DNA of 64,000 nucleotides. Source: Blepharisma stoltei (taxonomy: Eukaryota; Ciliophora; Heterotrichea; Heterotrichida; Blepharismidae). The DNA is taken from NCBI GenBank assembly GCA_914767885.1, contig CAJZBQ010000010.1, forward strand, positions 186,001 to 250,000, in the 5' to 3' direction. Under the pieces are notes generated by a model that saw nothing but the letters and a program-made list of their open reading frames with translations, searched no databases and was not told where the DNA came from. This document shows, one piece after another, positions 1 through 9,296 of the stretch. Made by a program: the position numbers and the translations under genes. Numbering within the stretch: position 1 is the stretch's first letter; every line of letters begins with the position of its first letter.

Positions 1-264
1 AGAGTCCTGAGGTGGAGTTGGCTTGAGTTTCTTCAATATTGGGTGTGAGTCCATAAATTTAATTTAAGGGGGATTTGATTCGAAAAAATATTTTTGCTAA
101 CTCTTTCAATTATCAAGAAACTTTATTTATTCTTTATTGATGGCATTTAGCTTTTGAATCTATAAAATTCATCGAAATAATTTTTTTTTTGAATAGTAAT
201 TTTTTATGCTTAAATTAATAGAGTAAGAGTTAATATTAAAAGTTGATATTTAGTTACCAGAAGT
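1..264. other. AT-rich flank without a recognisable gene
   Basis: No open frame of note on either strand. It lies 3' of the minus-strand gene that ends at 265 and probably holds its short 3' UTR. I see no repeat element. Confidence 0.5.
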
Positions 265-834
265 TTATGCGTTCCCAGAAGAACTGATTAAGCTAGTATG
301 CTTTTGAGATCCATCTTTGCTTGAATAAAATGAGTTCCTCAAAGATTGTCTGATGCTTGACATCCTTGAATTGAGAGGCTTAGGAGGCTCTAACGCTTTC
401 TTTAATACTGTATTTTCCCATCCTTCCAGGTTTCTCACTTCATTTTCTTCTTCGTGCTTCAACTTATCAACAGTTTCGTATCAATGCGTTTTGCTTTTAT
501 ATGTAATCACAGGAGCAGTCGCAGTCCTCCGATTTTTTGTAAAAAATTTCATTCCTTTTCTAGGGTGAACTGTACAAGGTAGGTCTGTTAATTTTTTTAT
601 ATTTGCCTCTCTCTGAGGAGGTGGGACGAGCTTGAAGCAAGGTTTCCAATCAGGAAGCACTTTCCCATACCTTGGAGGAAAGTGTCTCTTACTTTTCAGC
701 AGCTCGATCCCAGTAGAAGTTTCTCCCATTATTCCTTTCCCCCACAAGCTGAAATCTGTCTGGTAGCTAGGTTGAAGTGCTTTTATTCCTCCTTTAAACT
801 TTTGTGACCGTTCTCCATCCCATTCTTCAAACAT
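265..834 (-). CDS. small basic protein, unrecognised
   Basis: One reading frame of 189 codons from ATG at 834 to TAA at 265-267, continuous when TGA at 481-483 is read as Trp. The N-terminal half is rich in Trp, Pro and basic residues (FSLWGKGIMGE, PRYGKVLPDWKPCFKLVPPP). The C-terminal half is acidic then basic and may be helical. No signal peptide or membrane segment is visible. I do not recognise the family. The composition recalls small axonemal or cortical proteins of ciliates, but that is only an impression. Confidence 0.75.
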
Positions 835-1081
835 CTTTATATCAGTTATATAGCTATATTAAATAAATATTAACTAGATATTTAAAATTTTATATTGATA
901 TTATGAATTCCTATTTAATTAGGCTGATATATTTTATAGCAAACCAAAAGTTTTATAATCTAACAATCTGGCGAGCTTCGAAAGCTGGCTTTACTTCAAA
1001 TAATTTTAAACTGCTAAATTAATATAAAGCAACATCGTTTAGTGTGCATCCTTATTAAATGAATATTCTTTGCTCGTTACA

Positions 1082-1816
1082 TTAATCCCTATATTTCGCA
1101 CTGAGATTTTCATCAATATTTCCACTCAACGCATTTTCCAAATCTTCATAAGCATTTCTTTGCATAAACTGCGTATTTTGTAGTCTTTGAATAAGTTCCA
1201 ATTCTAACTGTTCCATTCTTTCTATTTCCTGCTCTCTTTCAATCCTCGCCTGATTTTCTTCTTCAATTTTCTTCGCAATTTCTTTCTTCAATTTGGCTCT
1301 TCTTTCTTCCTCTATAAGTCTTCTTCTCTCTTCAGCCTCTCTTTGCTGTTCCTTTATTTGGTCTCTCAATGACATTTTTTGCATGTTTTCTTCTTTCATC
1401 TGAGCTTCTTTTGCTGCTTTTCTTCGTTTATTCACTTCTTTTAAGCTCAGAGCGTCCTGTTTGGCTCTTAACTGCATTTGGTTTCTAAGGGCACTTCTTT
1501 TCTTTTTTTCAAACTCCTTTTGTTTCTTGAATTCCTCTGCCTTTTTTTTATTTTCTAGCTCTTTTTCTAGCTGAGCTTGCCTTTGCTGCTGCTGATTTTC
1601 TTCATTTTTGGCTCGCGCAGCAAGTATTTCTTGAGCACGCTTTCTAGTCTCTTCGATCTTTTTTAATGCTTTTGCTTCTTCTTGGCGAAGAAGGGAGATT
1701 CGATTAGCGAGAAGTCGAGAATCTTCTTCAGCTTGCTTTCTTAGTTGCCTGGCTTCAGAGAGGCCTGAGTGGCTGAAACCATTAATTGAGATGTTAGAAT
1801 TGGAATTACTATCCAT
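1082..1816 (-). CDS. coiled-coil protein, Glu/Lys/Arg/Gln rich
   Basis: An uninterrupted frame of 244 residues starting at ATG 1816. After a short Ser/Asn-rich N-terminus (about 20 residues), almost the whole chain is charged heptad-like helix (LRKQAEEDSRLLANRISLLR, then long KKxEE stretches) to about residue 215. This predicts a single long coiled coil of the trichohyalin/caldesmon-like type. There is no other domain, no membrane segment and no recognisable orthologue. A cytoskeletal role is likely for such proteins in ciliates but is inference. Confidence 0.8.
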   Translation of the reverse strand: MDSNSNSNISINGFSHSGLSEARQLRKQAEEDSRLLANRISLLRQEEAKALKKIEETRKRAQEILAARAKNEENQQQQRQAQLEKELENKKKAEEFKKQKEFEKKKRSALRNQMQLRAKQDALSLKEVNKRRKAAKEAQMKEENMQKMSLRDQIKEQQREAEERRRLIEEERRAKLKKEIAKKIEEENQARIEREQEIERMEQLELELIQRLQNTQFMQRNAYEDLENALSGNIDENLSAKYRD

Positions 1817-2063
1817 AATTTAAATTTATCCATGAGATGGCATTTATTTAAGTAGAGAGAATATTTTTCTTCTAGAATAGCTTCGCTAATTAATAGAAAT
1901 CATATAGAAAAAAATATCAATTTGCTTTATTTATCCAACATAATAATAAAATAATCGTCTTAAAGTCGCCAGATGGTAGAGTTCATATAGACTTAATTAA
2001 AATTTCCGTTTTGATATATTTTCTGTGATTTTTTGACTTACGAATAGAAATGGTAAAAATTAG

Positions 2064-2393
2064 ATGCAGCAAGAAAGCTTTAGCGCACTCAAAAATGATG
2101 TCAATTCCAGAGCTCAGCAGACTATTAACGGTCTCTTAGGCAATAAAGAATACAACCAAGAAGAAGTGCCGCAGTGGACTGCTCATCTTTCTGAGGAGAT
2201 TGTAAAATCTTTGAAAGAGCTCAGCAGCAATTTCAAGTATTGTGTTTCGTGTGTCATTCTTCAAAAAGGAGACGCTGGAATGCACATGAGTTCCACCTGC
2301 TTTTGGGATAGCAATCTTGATGGAAGCGTAGCAATCAAATGGGAAAATAACTCAATGCATTGCATTGTCAATATTTATGGCATTGCATTCTAA
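2064..2393 (+). CDS. Tctex1/DYNLT-type dynein light chain
   Basis: A complete 109-residue frame, the usual size for the family. The second half carries the Tctex pattern: a beta strand FKYCVSCVILQK, then GAGMH-like GDAGMHMSSTCFWD, then DGSVAIKWEN and a final MHCIVNIYGIAF strand. Family members dimerise and bind dynein intermediate chains or cargo, in cytoplasmic and axonemal dynein. No TGA codons, introns or insertions are present. Which paralogue (cytoplasmic or outer/inner arm) cannot be told from the sequence. Confidence 0.9.
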   Translation: MQQESFSALKNDVNSRAQQTINGLLGNKEYNQEEVPQWTAHLSEEIVKSLKELSSNFKYCVSCVILQKGDAGMHMSSTCFWDSNLDGSVAIKWENNSMHCIVNIYGIAF

Positions 2394-2703
2394 ACTTAAC
2401 TTTAAGAGGCTCTTAATCAGGATTTGTGATATTAATCTCTTTTAGTATGGTGAGGCTGTTCTCCTATAAGCAATCTTGACTAGAAAAAGTATAATGCGAT
2501 ATTCTAGAGGGCAGAATATACTTAGTAATAGCTTTATTGTTTTCAATTTTACTATGACTTAAGCTGAGATGTAAATTTAATACATTTAAATTAAATTAAG
2601 TGCAAGTTTTCACTGCTATGGTCTTAATTAATTTCTCTTAATTTGATTTATTAATTATCAATTAAAATATTTTATTATCGATTAAAGTTTTAATAAGTCT
2701 AGC
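2394..2703. other. intergenic, convergent 3' ends
   Basis: AT-rich spacer between the convergent dynein light chain gene and the minus-strand nuclease/phosphatase gene. No open frame or repeat was recognised. Confidence 0.5.
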
Positions 2704-3474
2704 TTAACTAGGAATGCTTAAATCAAATATAGCTTGAACTGGATAATGATCGCTTGGATAAAACTGTCCATCTTTTATATGTGTGAGAACTCTGCCTTCA
2801 ACCACATTTAGGTTTTTGAACCAAATGTAATCATAACATCCAACTTCCCCAAACCTTTCCCAGTTTTCTCTACTTCCAAGCATTTCTGTTGGCCATGTTA
2901 CATCAGGCTCTTTTCCATGCACTTCTTTCATTGAGGATTTAAAGTGTCTACTGAAGAACTCATAAGTTTCAGATTCAGGGACACAATTGAAATCTCCCAT
3001 CACAATTATGGCAGAATTCATCATAGGTCTAAGCCAATCAATTAGCATCATTGCTTGCTCAAGTCTTTCTTCTTCAGTAATGTGGTCTAAATGTGTGTTG
3101 ACTACCCATATTTCTCTGCCATTTACCCTTATTTTCATTCTTTGAGCCACCCTTGTGTTTGATTTATAGGTCAAGTATCCTTCTGCAAGGATTTTTATAT
3201 CATTTTTGATTAGGATGCCATTTCCATCGATTTTTAAGTTTATTGATCCTAGTTCCGTTCACATTAATGGTATTGGTGCTGGGGAGTAAATAAATTTGTA
3301 ACCTGGATGATTGCAGATATCTTTGTTTCCATTATAATCAATTTCTTGAAGTCCAACAATATCACTATCCATTTCATCAATAGTTCTCTTTATAAGCGGA
3401 CTTCTATGCTCATAATACAAGCAAGAGTTCAAAATATTAAAAGTGCTGACTTTCAGCATTTTTATTGTAATCAT
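2704..3474 (-). CDS. endonuclease/exonuclease/phosphatase (EEP) family protein, copy 1
   Basis: A frame of up to 256 residues, continuous when TGA at 3259-3261 is read as Trp. The EEP fold signature is complete: TFNI near the N-terminus, the metal-ligand Glu in GLQEIDYNG, the NTHLDH box, GDFNCVPES and the C-terminal SDHYPVQAIF with the catalytic Asp-His. Families with this fold include DNase I, APE1, CCR4-type deadenylases and inositol 5-phosphatases; the substrate cannot be assigned. There is no signal peptide. The next gene upstream (3659-4408) is a clear paralogue in the same orientation, so this is a tandem duplicate pair. Confidence 0.88.
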
Positions 3475-3658
3475 TTAATACATCAAATAAACTTATATCA
3501 CTTTAAAATAGAATATTATTGGCTCGATATACTCTATAATAAAGTCATAAAAAAAGTTAAAAAATTGAGTTAGTTTATGAATTCTGCTTAGCAAATTTTT
3601 AAGCTATTTTTTGATAAAATAACGGAGCATAAATTTTTAAGTTCTAACTAGAATTTGT

Positions 3659-4408
3659 TTAGTTAAAATTTAATTCGAAAACTGCTTCTAATGGATAGTG
3701 GTCGCTAGGACAAATATTACCATCTTTTATATCGGTAATTATGTTTGCGGATTTTACATTGATATTCTTAAACCAAATATAATCGTAACAATCAGCCTCT
3801 CCATATTGTCCCCAAACTTCCTTTGATCCTAAAAGCTCTGTTGGCCAGGTCACAGCTGGCTCTTTTCCATGTATTGTTTTCATAGCTGACCTAAAATGCC
3901 TTGTCAATAAATTATAAGTTGGTGAATCAGGAATACAATTGAAATCTCCCAATAGAATAATAGGAAATCCCAAGTAATTCCTAATTCATTCCAATAACTG
4001 AGAAGCTTGGCTAAGTCTTTCATCCTCGGAAATATGGTCTAAATGAGTGTTCACAATATACATTTCTTTGTTTTCTATGCGAATCTTCATAAGTTGGGCT
4101 ACACGAATACTTGAGCGGTAGGTGAAATAACTTTCAGATATGATCTTGATGTCAGATTTAATCAAAATTCCATTCCCATCAATGCGAAAGGTTGGATCAT
4201 TCCAAAACATTGGCTCTGGAAGAGGAGAAAAAATAAAATTAAAACCGGTTCTTGTGTAGATGTTGCGGTTTCCTTCGAAATTTACCTCTTGAAATCCAAC
4301 TATAGAGCTGCCCATAGAGTCTAAAGCTTGAGTTATTAGACGACTTCTAATTGGATAGGTGAGAAAAGTGTTGAATATGTTAAAGGTACTTACTTTTAGC
4401 ATATTCAT
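3659..4408 (-). CDS. endonuclease/exonuclease/phosphatase (EEP) family protein, copy 2
   Basis: A 249-residue frame from ATG 4408, continuous when TGA at 3986-3988 is read as Trp. It keeps all EEP motifs of its downstream neighbour: STFNIFNT, VGFQEVNFEGN, the NTHLDH box, GDFNCIPDS and CPSDHYPLEAVF. Long blocks such as HGKEPAVTWPTELLGS are nearly the same in both proteins, so the pair arose by a tandem duplication that has since diverged. Substrate unknown; probably cytosolic because no leader is seen. Confidence 0.88.
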
Positions 4409-4692
4409 TACTATAAATTAAGAAAAAATTTTCAATTCTTGCTAGACCTAAAGAAACATCATAATAATTTCATGATTTACAAATTCTTTTACTTTTCGCG
4501 GCATAAATATATATGAAAGCATATACATGCACAGATGTAAAGATTTTGCTTGCAATGAGATCTATAAATATTAAAATTGACAAAATCATCGCCTTTACTT
4601 TATGTACTCCATTCATATTTACTGAATTAAGGCTATAAACGATTTTAGTAAGGATTTATAGTAAAATAGTTAAGCGGATTCGAATAATCTTT

Positions 4693-4926
4693 TTAAACAT
4701 CGACAGACTCGAACTCATCAAGCCCAAATCCATGAATTTTGGGTAAATTTAAACTCCTATTACTGTCACGATTCCTCATTATTGATTGCTTCATTTTTTC
4801 AACCTGAGGGGACTCATATTTTGAATTCAGCCAACCTCTGTAATTGACAGGTAAAGAGTTTATCGAAAATTCTTCATTTCTCGGTGTTTTATGCGGTCTT
4901 GAGCAGCAATCGCAGAGTAAATTCAT
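4693..4926 (-). CDS. small hypothetical protein, 77 residues
   Basis: A short frame from ATG 4926 with a CxxC-like start (MNLLCDCCSRP) and an acidic C-terminus (GLDEFESVDV). It has no TGA codon and no recognisable domain. The codon composition resembles its neighbours and the frame sits in a gap of suitable size, but a 77-residue frame could occur by chance. Confidence 0.5.
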   Translation of the reverse strand: MNLLCDCCSRPHKTPRNEEFSINSLPVNYRGWLNSKYESPQVEKMKQSIMRNRDSNRSLNLPKIHGFGLDEFESVDV

Positions 4927-5202
4927 GATATTTATTTAATATTAGTTACATTTTGGTGAGATTTCACAAATTAACATTAGAATGTTGTAGCAATTGAAAT
5001 CCAAAACTTTTGCATGGATTTCATTAGATTTTATTGCAGACTAATACTAAATTTTCTATTTAAATATTTAATAAATTATATCAACTTAATTTTTTTTGAG
5101 ATGATTCTAAATTAATACTTGTTATTTTAAAATCACAAAACTTTATTAAAGGAGTAATTATAAAAATTTTAGATTAGGAAATAATTAGTGAATCCCCGAA
5201 AT

Positions 5203-6258
5203 ATGGAAAACCGGCAATATCTTTATCAACTCTTCACAGAGCGCGGGTTTTTATCTGTAAGCGGAGCAGCCAAGGCACTCAATATAAGTATTGATATTGC
5301 ATCAAACTTATTATTAGAAATGCTTCAATTCCCTGAAATATCTGCAATTTACTCTATTTACGACCCATCAGGAATAAAATTAGTAAAAAATCCTTCCGTA
5401 ATCGAAGGTGCCACATTATTTGCTATTTCTCAGCTAAATCCTCATCAAAGCTCCTTTAATATAGAATATTCTCAGCAAAGACCCTCAATGAGGTCTCCAA
5501 ATCTTGTTTATCCGCCCTGCAAAATTGGTCCTTATCTGCAAACTAGGAGAGAGTTTGAAAAACCAAGCATAAATATAGAGGTTCAATCATCTCCAGCAGT
5601 CTTAGCAAAACCTGTAGAAAAAGCATCAGCAGCGGTAATTCTGAATTCTGAAAGAAATAAGCCAAGTGATCCAATTAAGCCAAGCATCTTTAAGGGTCCA
5701 TCTCAAAGCCAAATTTCATTTGCAAAGGCCAGTCAATCTTTTGAAACCCCAGAAAAAATAGCCAAGCCTCCTCAGCCAGTCCAGAATAAAATTGATTTCC
5801 CCAAAGCCCAAGAGAACCAAGAAGTTATTGAGCAAATCCCTATGAATGTAGAGCCCAAGCCAAAGCCAAAAAAGAAAAGTGGAATTAATGAGATTTTATC
5901 AAGCAGTATTTATACAGCTGAAGAAGAAGACCGAATGGATATTGTCGAAGAGCCAAAGCTTGAAACAACGCTAAAGAGGAAGCTAAAAATCGAAGAAAAA
6001 GACAATAAAAAAGTAAAAATGGAGCTGCAGCAGCCAACGCCTCCAATCCCAATGCCAGAAGGTCCAAGAGTAAAGCACGTAAAAACAGTGGTTTCAAAGA
6101 CTTACATAAATGAAAAAGGATACCTCGTCACCGAAGATGTCGTAGAAGATCAAATAGTCACTATAACTGACCCAGAGCCAAGAATAAAGCCAACACAAAT
6201 ACTTGGGTGCAAAAAAGGGACCCAGTCATGTATGCAAGCCTTTTTGGTGAAATCATAA
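5203..6258 (+). CDS. POLD3: DNA polymerase delta subunit 3 (POLD3/Cdc27)-like
   Basis: Start taken at ATG 5203 because an in-frame stop lies just upstream at 5182. About 351 residues. Residues 1-75 look like a winged-helix N-terminus (LYQLFTERGFLSVSGAAKAL); the middle is a long Lys/Pro/Glu-rich linker. Near the C-terminus, KTVVSKTYINEKGYLVTEDV matches the conserved POLD3 block (KSKTFVDEKGYLVTEKV type). The chain ends with a PCNA-interacting PIP-box spacing, QSCMQAFL (Q, +3 Met, +6 Phe, +7 Leu). Domain order and the terminal PIP box fit POLD3, which couples polymerase delta to PCNA in the nucleus. No insertion interrupts it. Confidence 0.72.
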   Translation: MENRQYLYQLFTERGFLSVSGAAKALNISIDIASNLLLEMLQFPEISAIYSIYDPSGIKLVKNPSVIEGATLFAISQLNPHQSSFNIEYSQQRPSMRSPNLVYPPCKIGPYLQTRREFEKPSINIEVQSSPAVLAKPVEKASAAVILNSERNKPSDPIKPSIFKGPSQSQISFAKASQSFETPEKIAKPPQPVQNKIDFPKAQENQEVIEQIPMNVEPKPKPKKKSGINEILSSSIYTAEEEDRMDIVEEPKLETTLKRKLKIEEKDNKKVKMELQQPTPPIPMPEGPRVKHVKTVVSKTYINEKGYLVTEDVVEDQIVTITDPEPRIKPTQILGCKKGTQSCMQAFLVKS

Positions 6259-6303
6259 ATTTTAATTTATGCTAATTCATTTCCATATTTAAATTACTAA
6301 CGG

Positions 6304-9295
6304 ATGAGTAGTCCAGCAAGAGATTACCCTCTCTCTCGGTCAAGAATTGAGACTGAGACATATTCACCGATGATTGTTGATGATTTACTAAGCGGCCTCA
6401 ATGAGTGAAGAAGCGTTCAAGACATCATAAGACTGACTTTCAAAGCATTATCAGATGTAGTTAAAAGCCAAGGTGGCAGTATTAAGGATCTTGAACTCCA
6501 AATGCCTTCAAAAGCGTCGAAAGCTGAGCTAAATTCAGGACTGGCTATGAAAGCCAATATTTCTGATATATCTCGCACTTTTTCCGAACTGCGCAGTTCT
6601 TTGGACTCAAAAGCAACCATTGATGACGTTTATCCTTTGGTTGAGGACAAGGTCTCTCGCAGTGATCTTCAATACTTGTTAGGCAATAAAGTAAGCTATG
6701 AAGAGCTTAGAACTGCACTTGAAGCCAAGGCTGATTTAAGAGAAATTCAATCAGAAGTCCGAGCATTGCGTGCTGCAATGGAAGAAATGCATGAAGAAAC
6801 GTACCGGAAGCTTCAGCAGTGTGCTAATGTAAGAGATATCCAAAATATCGAAAAGCAGCTAGAAATCAAAGCAAATATTTCAGATGTAAATGAAGCCTTA
6901 CAAGAAAAAGCCAATAAAGAGTCAGTTGCTAATGCTCTTCACAGGAAAGCGAATAGAGTTGATATTGATGCACTGTTAAGTAAAAAGGCAGAGCTCATTG
7001 AGCTGAAAAATTTAGAAAGGGTTGTAGATACAAAAGCAGATATCAGCAACTTTGATTTATTAGCAAGAGAAGTTGAGCTGAAAGGAGATAGAGCTGAAAT
7101 CACAAAATATATCACCTATGAGCTTTCGAAAAAAGCTGAAAAAACAGATATAGATGGAGTATTAGGAAGTCTAAACAGCTCGAAAAAAGATACAGAGTCA
7201 AAAACAAGCCAGAAGTTTTTAGAGGTTGAGCAATATTTGAGCAACCTAAAAGTGGAATATGATAAAATGCAGGCAAGCATTTCTGCTGCTTTAGCAAGAA
7301 AAAGTGACGTCAGGGATTTTGAAAAGCTGAGTCAACTGGTTGGGAAAAAATCTGATTCAGAAAATGTTGGAGCAGCATTGGGGAGCCTTAAAGCAGAAGT
7401 TTTAGACTTAATAAACGGTCTTCAATCGCAACTTAAGTATGAGAGCCGCAGGATTGAAGAATATTTTACCGATAAAACTGAAAAACTTGGAATGAATGGG
7501 AAAATTTTGGAAGAAGAAATTGGAAAAGTGAAGGCCATTTCTCAAACTTCAAGCAGTCAAGGCAAAGCTGATCTCGACGAAAGCATGAAATATGTACAAA
7601 ATGTGCTAGCTTCTATTAAAAATGAAGATATCAAAGTCCTTAGACATGAAATAGCTGCTGTTCAAAGAGATGTGGAAGAATTGCATGCCAGAAAGTCAGA
7701 CAAAGCAGAGACTTTGAAATATCTTGAGTCCAAGGCTGATATAAAACAACTTCAAGAGTCTCTTGATAAGCTGTACAAAATTAAGATTAAGATTAAGATT
7801 TTTTGATTATAAGCGGGATTCCCACTAGCATAACTACCTAGACTCCATAAAGGAGGACTAATCTTGGTGCTCATAGACCATAGTGCAAATGATGGAAGGT
7901 CCAACTAAAATTCCACCTCTTGAATTTTCTGGCCAAACTCACCTAACCTTAGGATCAGCTCCCTAGGCTAGAGCCATCCTCTGTAGGGTGCCCCAATAAT
8001 TCCAATAGACGGGGACTGTGTGAGAAGCAAACCTGTCTAGCCAATTTGGCAGAGGGAGGAAAATCTTCAGGAGGAACAAAACTTCCCTCTTCGGTAAGGC
8101 ATCTCTCAACGTCACCATTTTATTTCTATAATCTGTACAAAGTTAAAGTTAAAAATTATAAGGCCATGAGCAGATAGACCCATAGTCTGCCTATCTGGTA
8201 TAAAAACCCACCTAACCTAAGGATTAGCTCCTTAGGTTGGAGCCACCAATAAGCAAAGACTAAACCTGTCTAGCCAATCAGGCAGGTACAGGTGATGCCT
8301 TCAGGGGAGAAGCAAAACTTCCCTCTTCGGCAGGGATCTCCAAAATCAAGGCCTACTTCAAAAAGTGACTAAGGCACTAAATTTAGCTTACCTGTTTCAT
8401 AGAGAGTTTGCCTCGGAGTCAATCTTCATCGACGTCATCATTTGATTTCTATAAGCTGTACAAGGAATCCATTAGAGAAATCAGAGACAACAAAGACGAG
8501 GTGACTAACTTAATTCTCCGCAAGGAAAGAGATCTTGCAGCCTCTATTGACAAAAAGGCTTCTCTAGGTGATGTCAATTCTTTTGTGTATGAAAAATCAG
8601 AAAATCTACTCCAAAAAATAAAATCTGAAGATTTAGAGTCACTAAAAACTTACTCACGATCCCAAGGAATAGATTTGGATTCCAAAATAAGAGACCTTCA
8701 GAAAGTTATAGATCATATCAGCAAGGAGTTTGTTGCTCGTTCTAACATAAAGGAAATTTATTCTCTATTGGACCTTAAAGCAAACTCGGATGAAGTAAAT
8801 AAAATTATCCAAGGAATCCATAGAGAATTAGACCTAAAAGCAGCAAACGATGACCTAAACGTCCATATCAATGAGCAGTCAATTCTTAACGAACTACTAT
8901 GTGCAGAAAATTGTGTAGCAAGGTGGATATGGAAATCTGGAGATCTTAGAGCTGGAAATTCAATACCTTGGGAAATCCAAAGTGTCAATACGTGTCCTGA
9001 TAATTTCTTGTGGGAAAAAGAAAAGACCAGCGTTTTGACGATAGCGCCAGGACTTTATGAAGTAATTTACGGATTTTTCAGTAGGGTCAGACCAATTGTA
9101 CAGCTGCTGGTAAACGGTCAGCCTGTGCTTACCGAATGCCAAAACGAAGGGAAAATCTGGGGAAGACACCCAGACGGCAATATTATTGGATACACGATAA
9201 AAGATTTTATAGCCTTGCCAGCGAGAGCTCGCATATCTATAGTCTATTCAGGAGATTTAGAAGTCGAAGGGTTTTTAGGATTACGAAAATTATAG
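6304..9295 (+). CDS. coiled-coil protein with C-terminal C1q/TNF-like domain, interrupted by two retroposons
   Basis: Start ATG 6304, 45 nt after the POLD3 stop; TGA at 6406 is Trp. The frame runs to 7778, is broken by two SINE-like elements (7779-8463), and resumes so that LDKLYK joins ESIREIRDN in frame; removing 685 bp gives about 768 residues. Residues up to about 620 form a coiled coil with a recurrent short motif (KADxxDxxxL, KANxSDV) roughly every 20 residues. The last about 130 residues (RWIWKSGDLRAG ... VEGFLGLRKL) look like a jelly-roll C1q/TNF-type domain. Such coiled-coil plus jelly-roll proteins exist in ciliate basal-body or cortical structures, but function here is inference. 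Confidence 0.82.
7779..8127 (-). mobile_element. SINE-like retroposon R1a (family 1), exonic
   Basis: Begins (as the 3' tail of a minus-oriented element) with AATTAAGATTAAGATTAAG, a short tandem-repeat tail, directly after the 13-bp target copy ATAAGCTGTACAA at 7766-7778. The body contains the CCTAGGCTAGAGCCA block and the CTGTCTAGCCAAT block shared with R1b, the element at 60190-60544 and the relic near 49.8 kb. The right flank is a second copy of the target with one substitution (ATAATCTGTACAA, 8128-8140). Confidence 0.75.
8141..8450 (-). mobile_element. SINE-like retroposon R1b (family 1), exonic, in tandem with R1a
   Basis: Begins with the tail AGTTAAAGTTAAAAATTATA and ends TCATCATTTGATTTCT before a third target copy ATAAGCTGTACAA (8451-8463). 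The body aligns with R1a and, in reverse, with 60190-60544, whose 3' end is the complement of the same AAGTTAA-repeat tail. R1a and R1b are two successive insertions at one target. Removal of 7779-8463 restores the host frame. Confidence 0.75.
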
Positions 9296-9296
9296 A

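Noticed and set aside
8408-9295. Separate gene starting at MPRSQSSSTSS
   Set aside because: The first about 15 residues come from retroposon R1b; the rest is the second half of the gene that starts at 6304.
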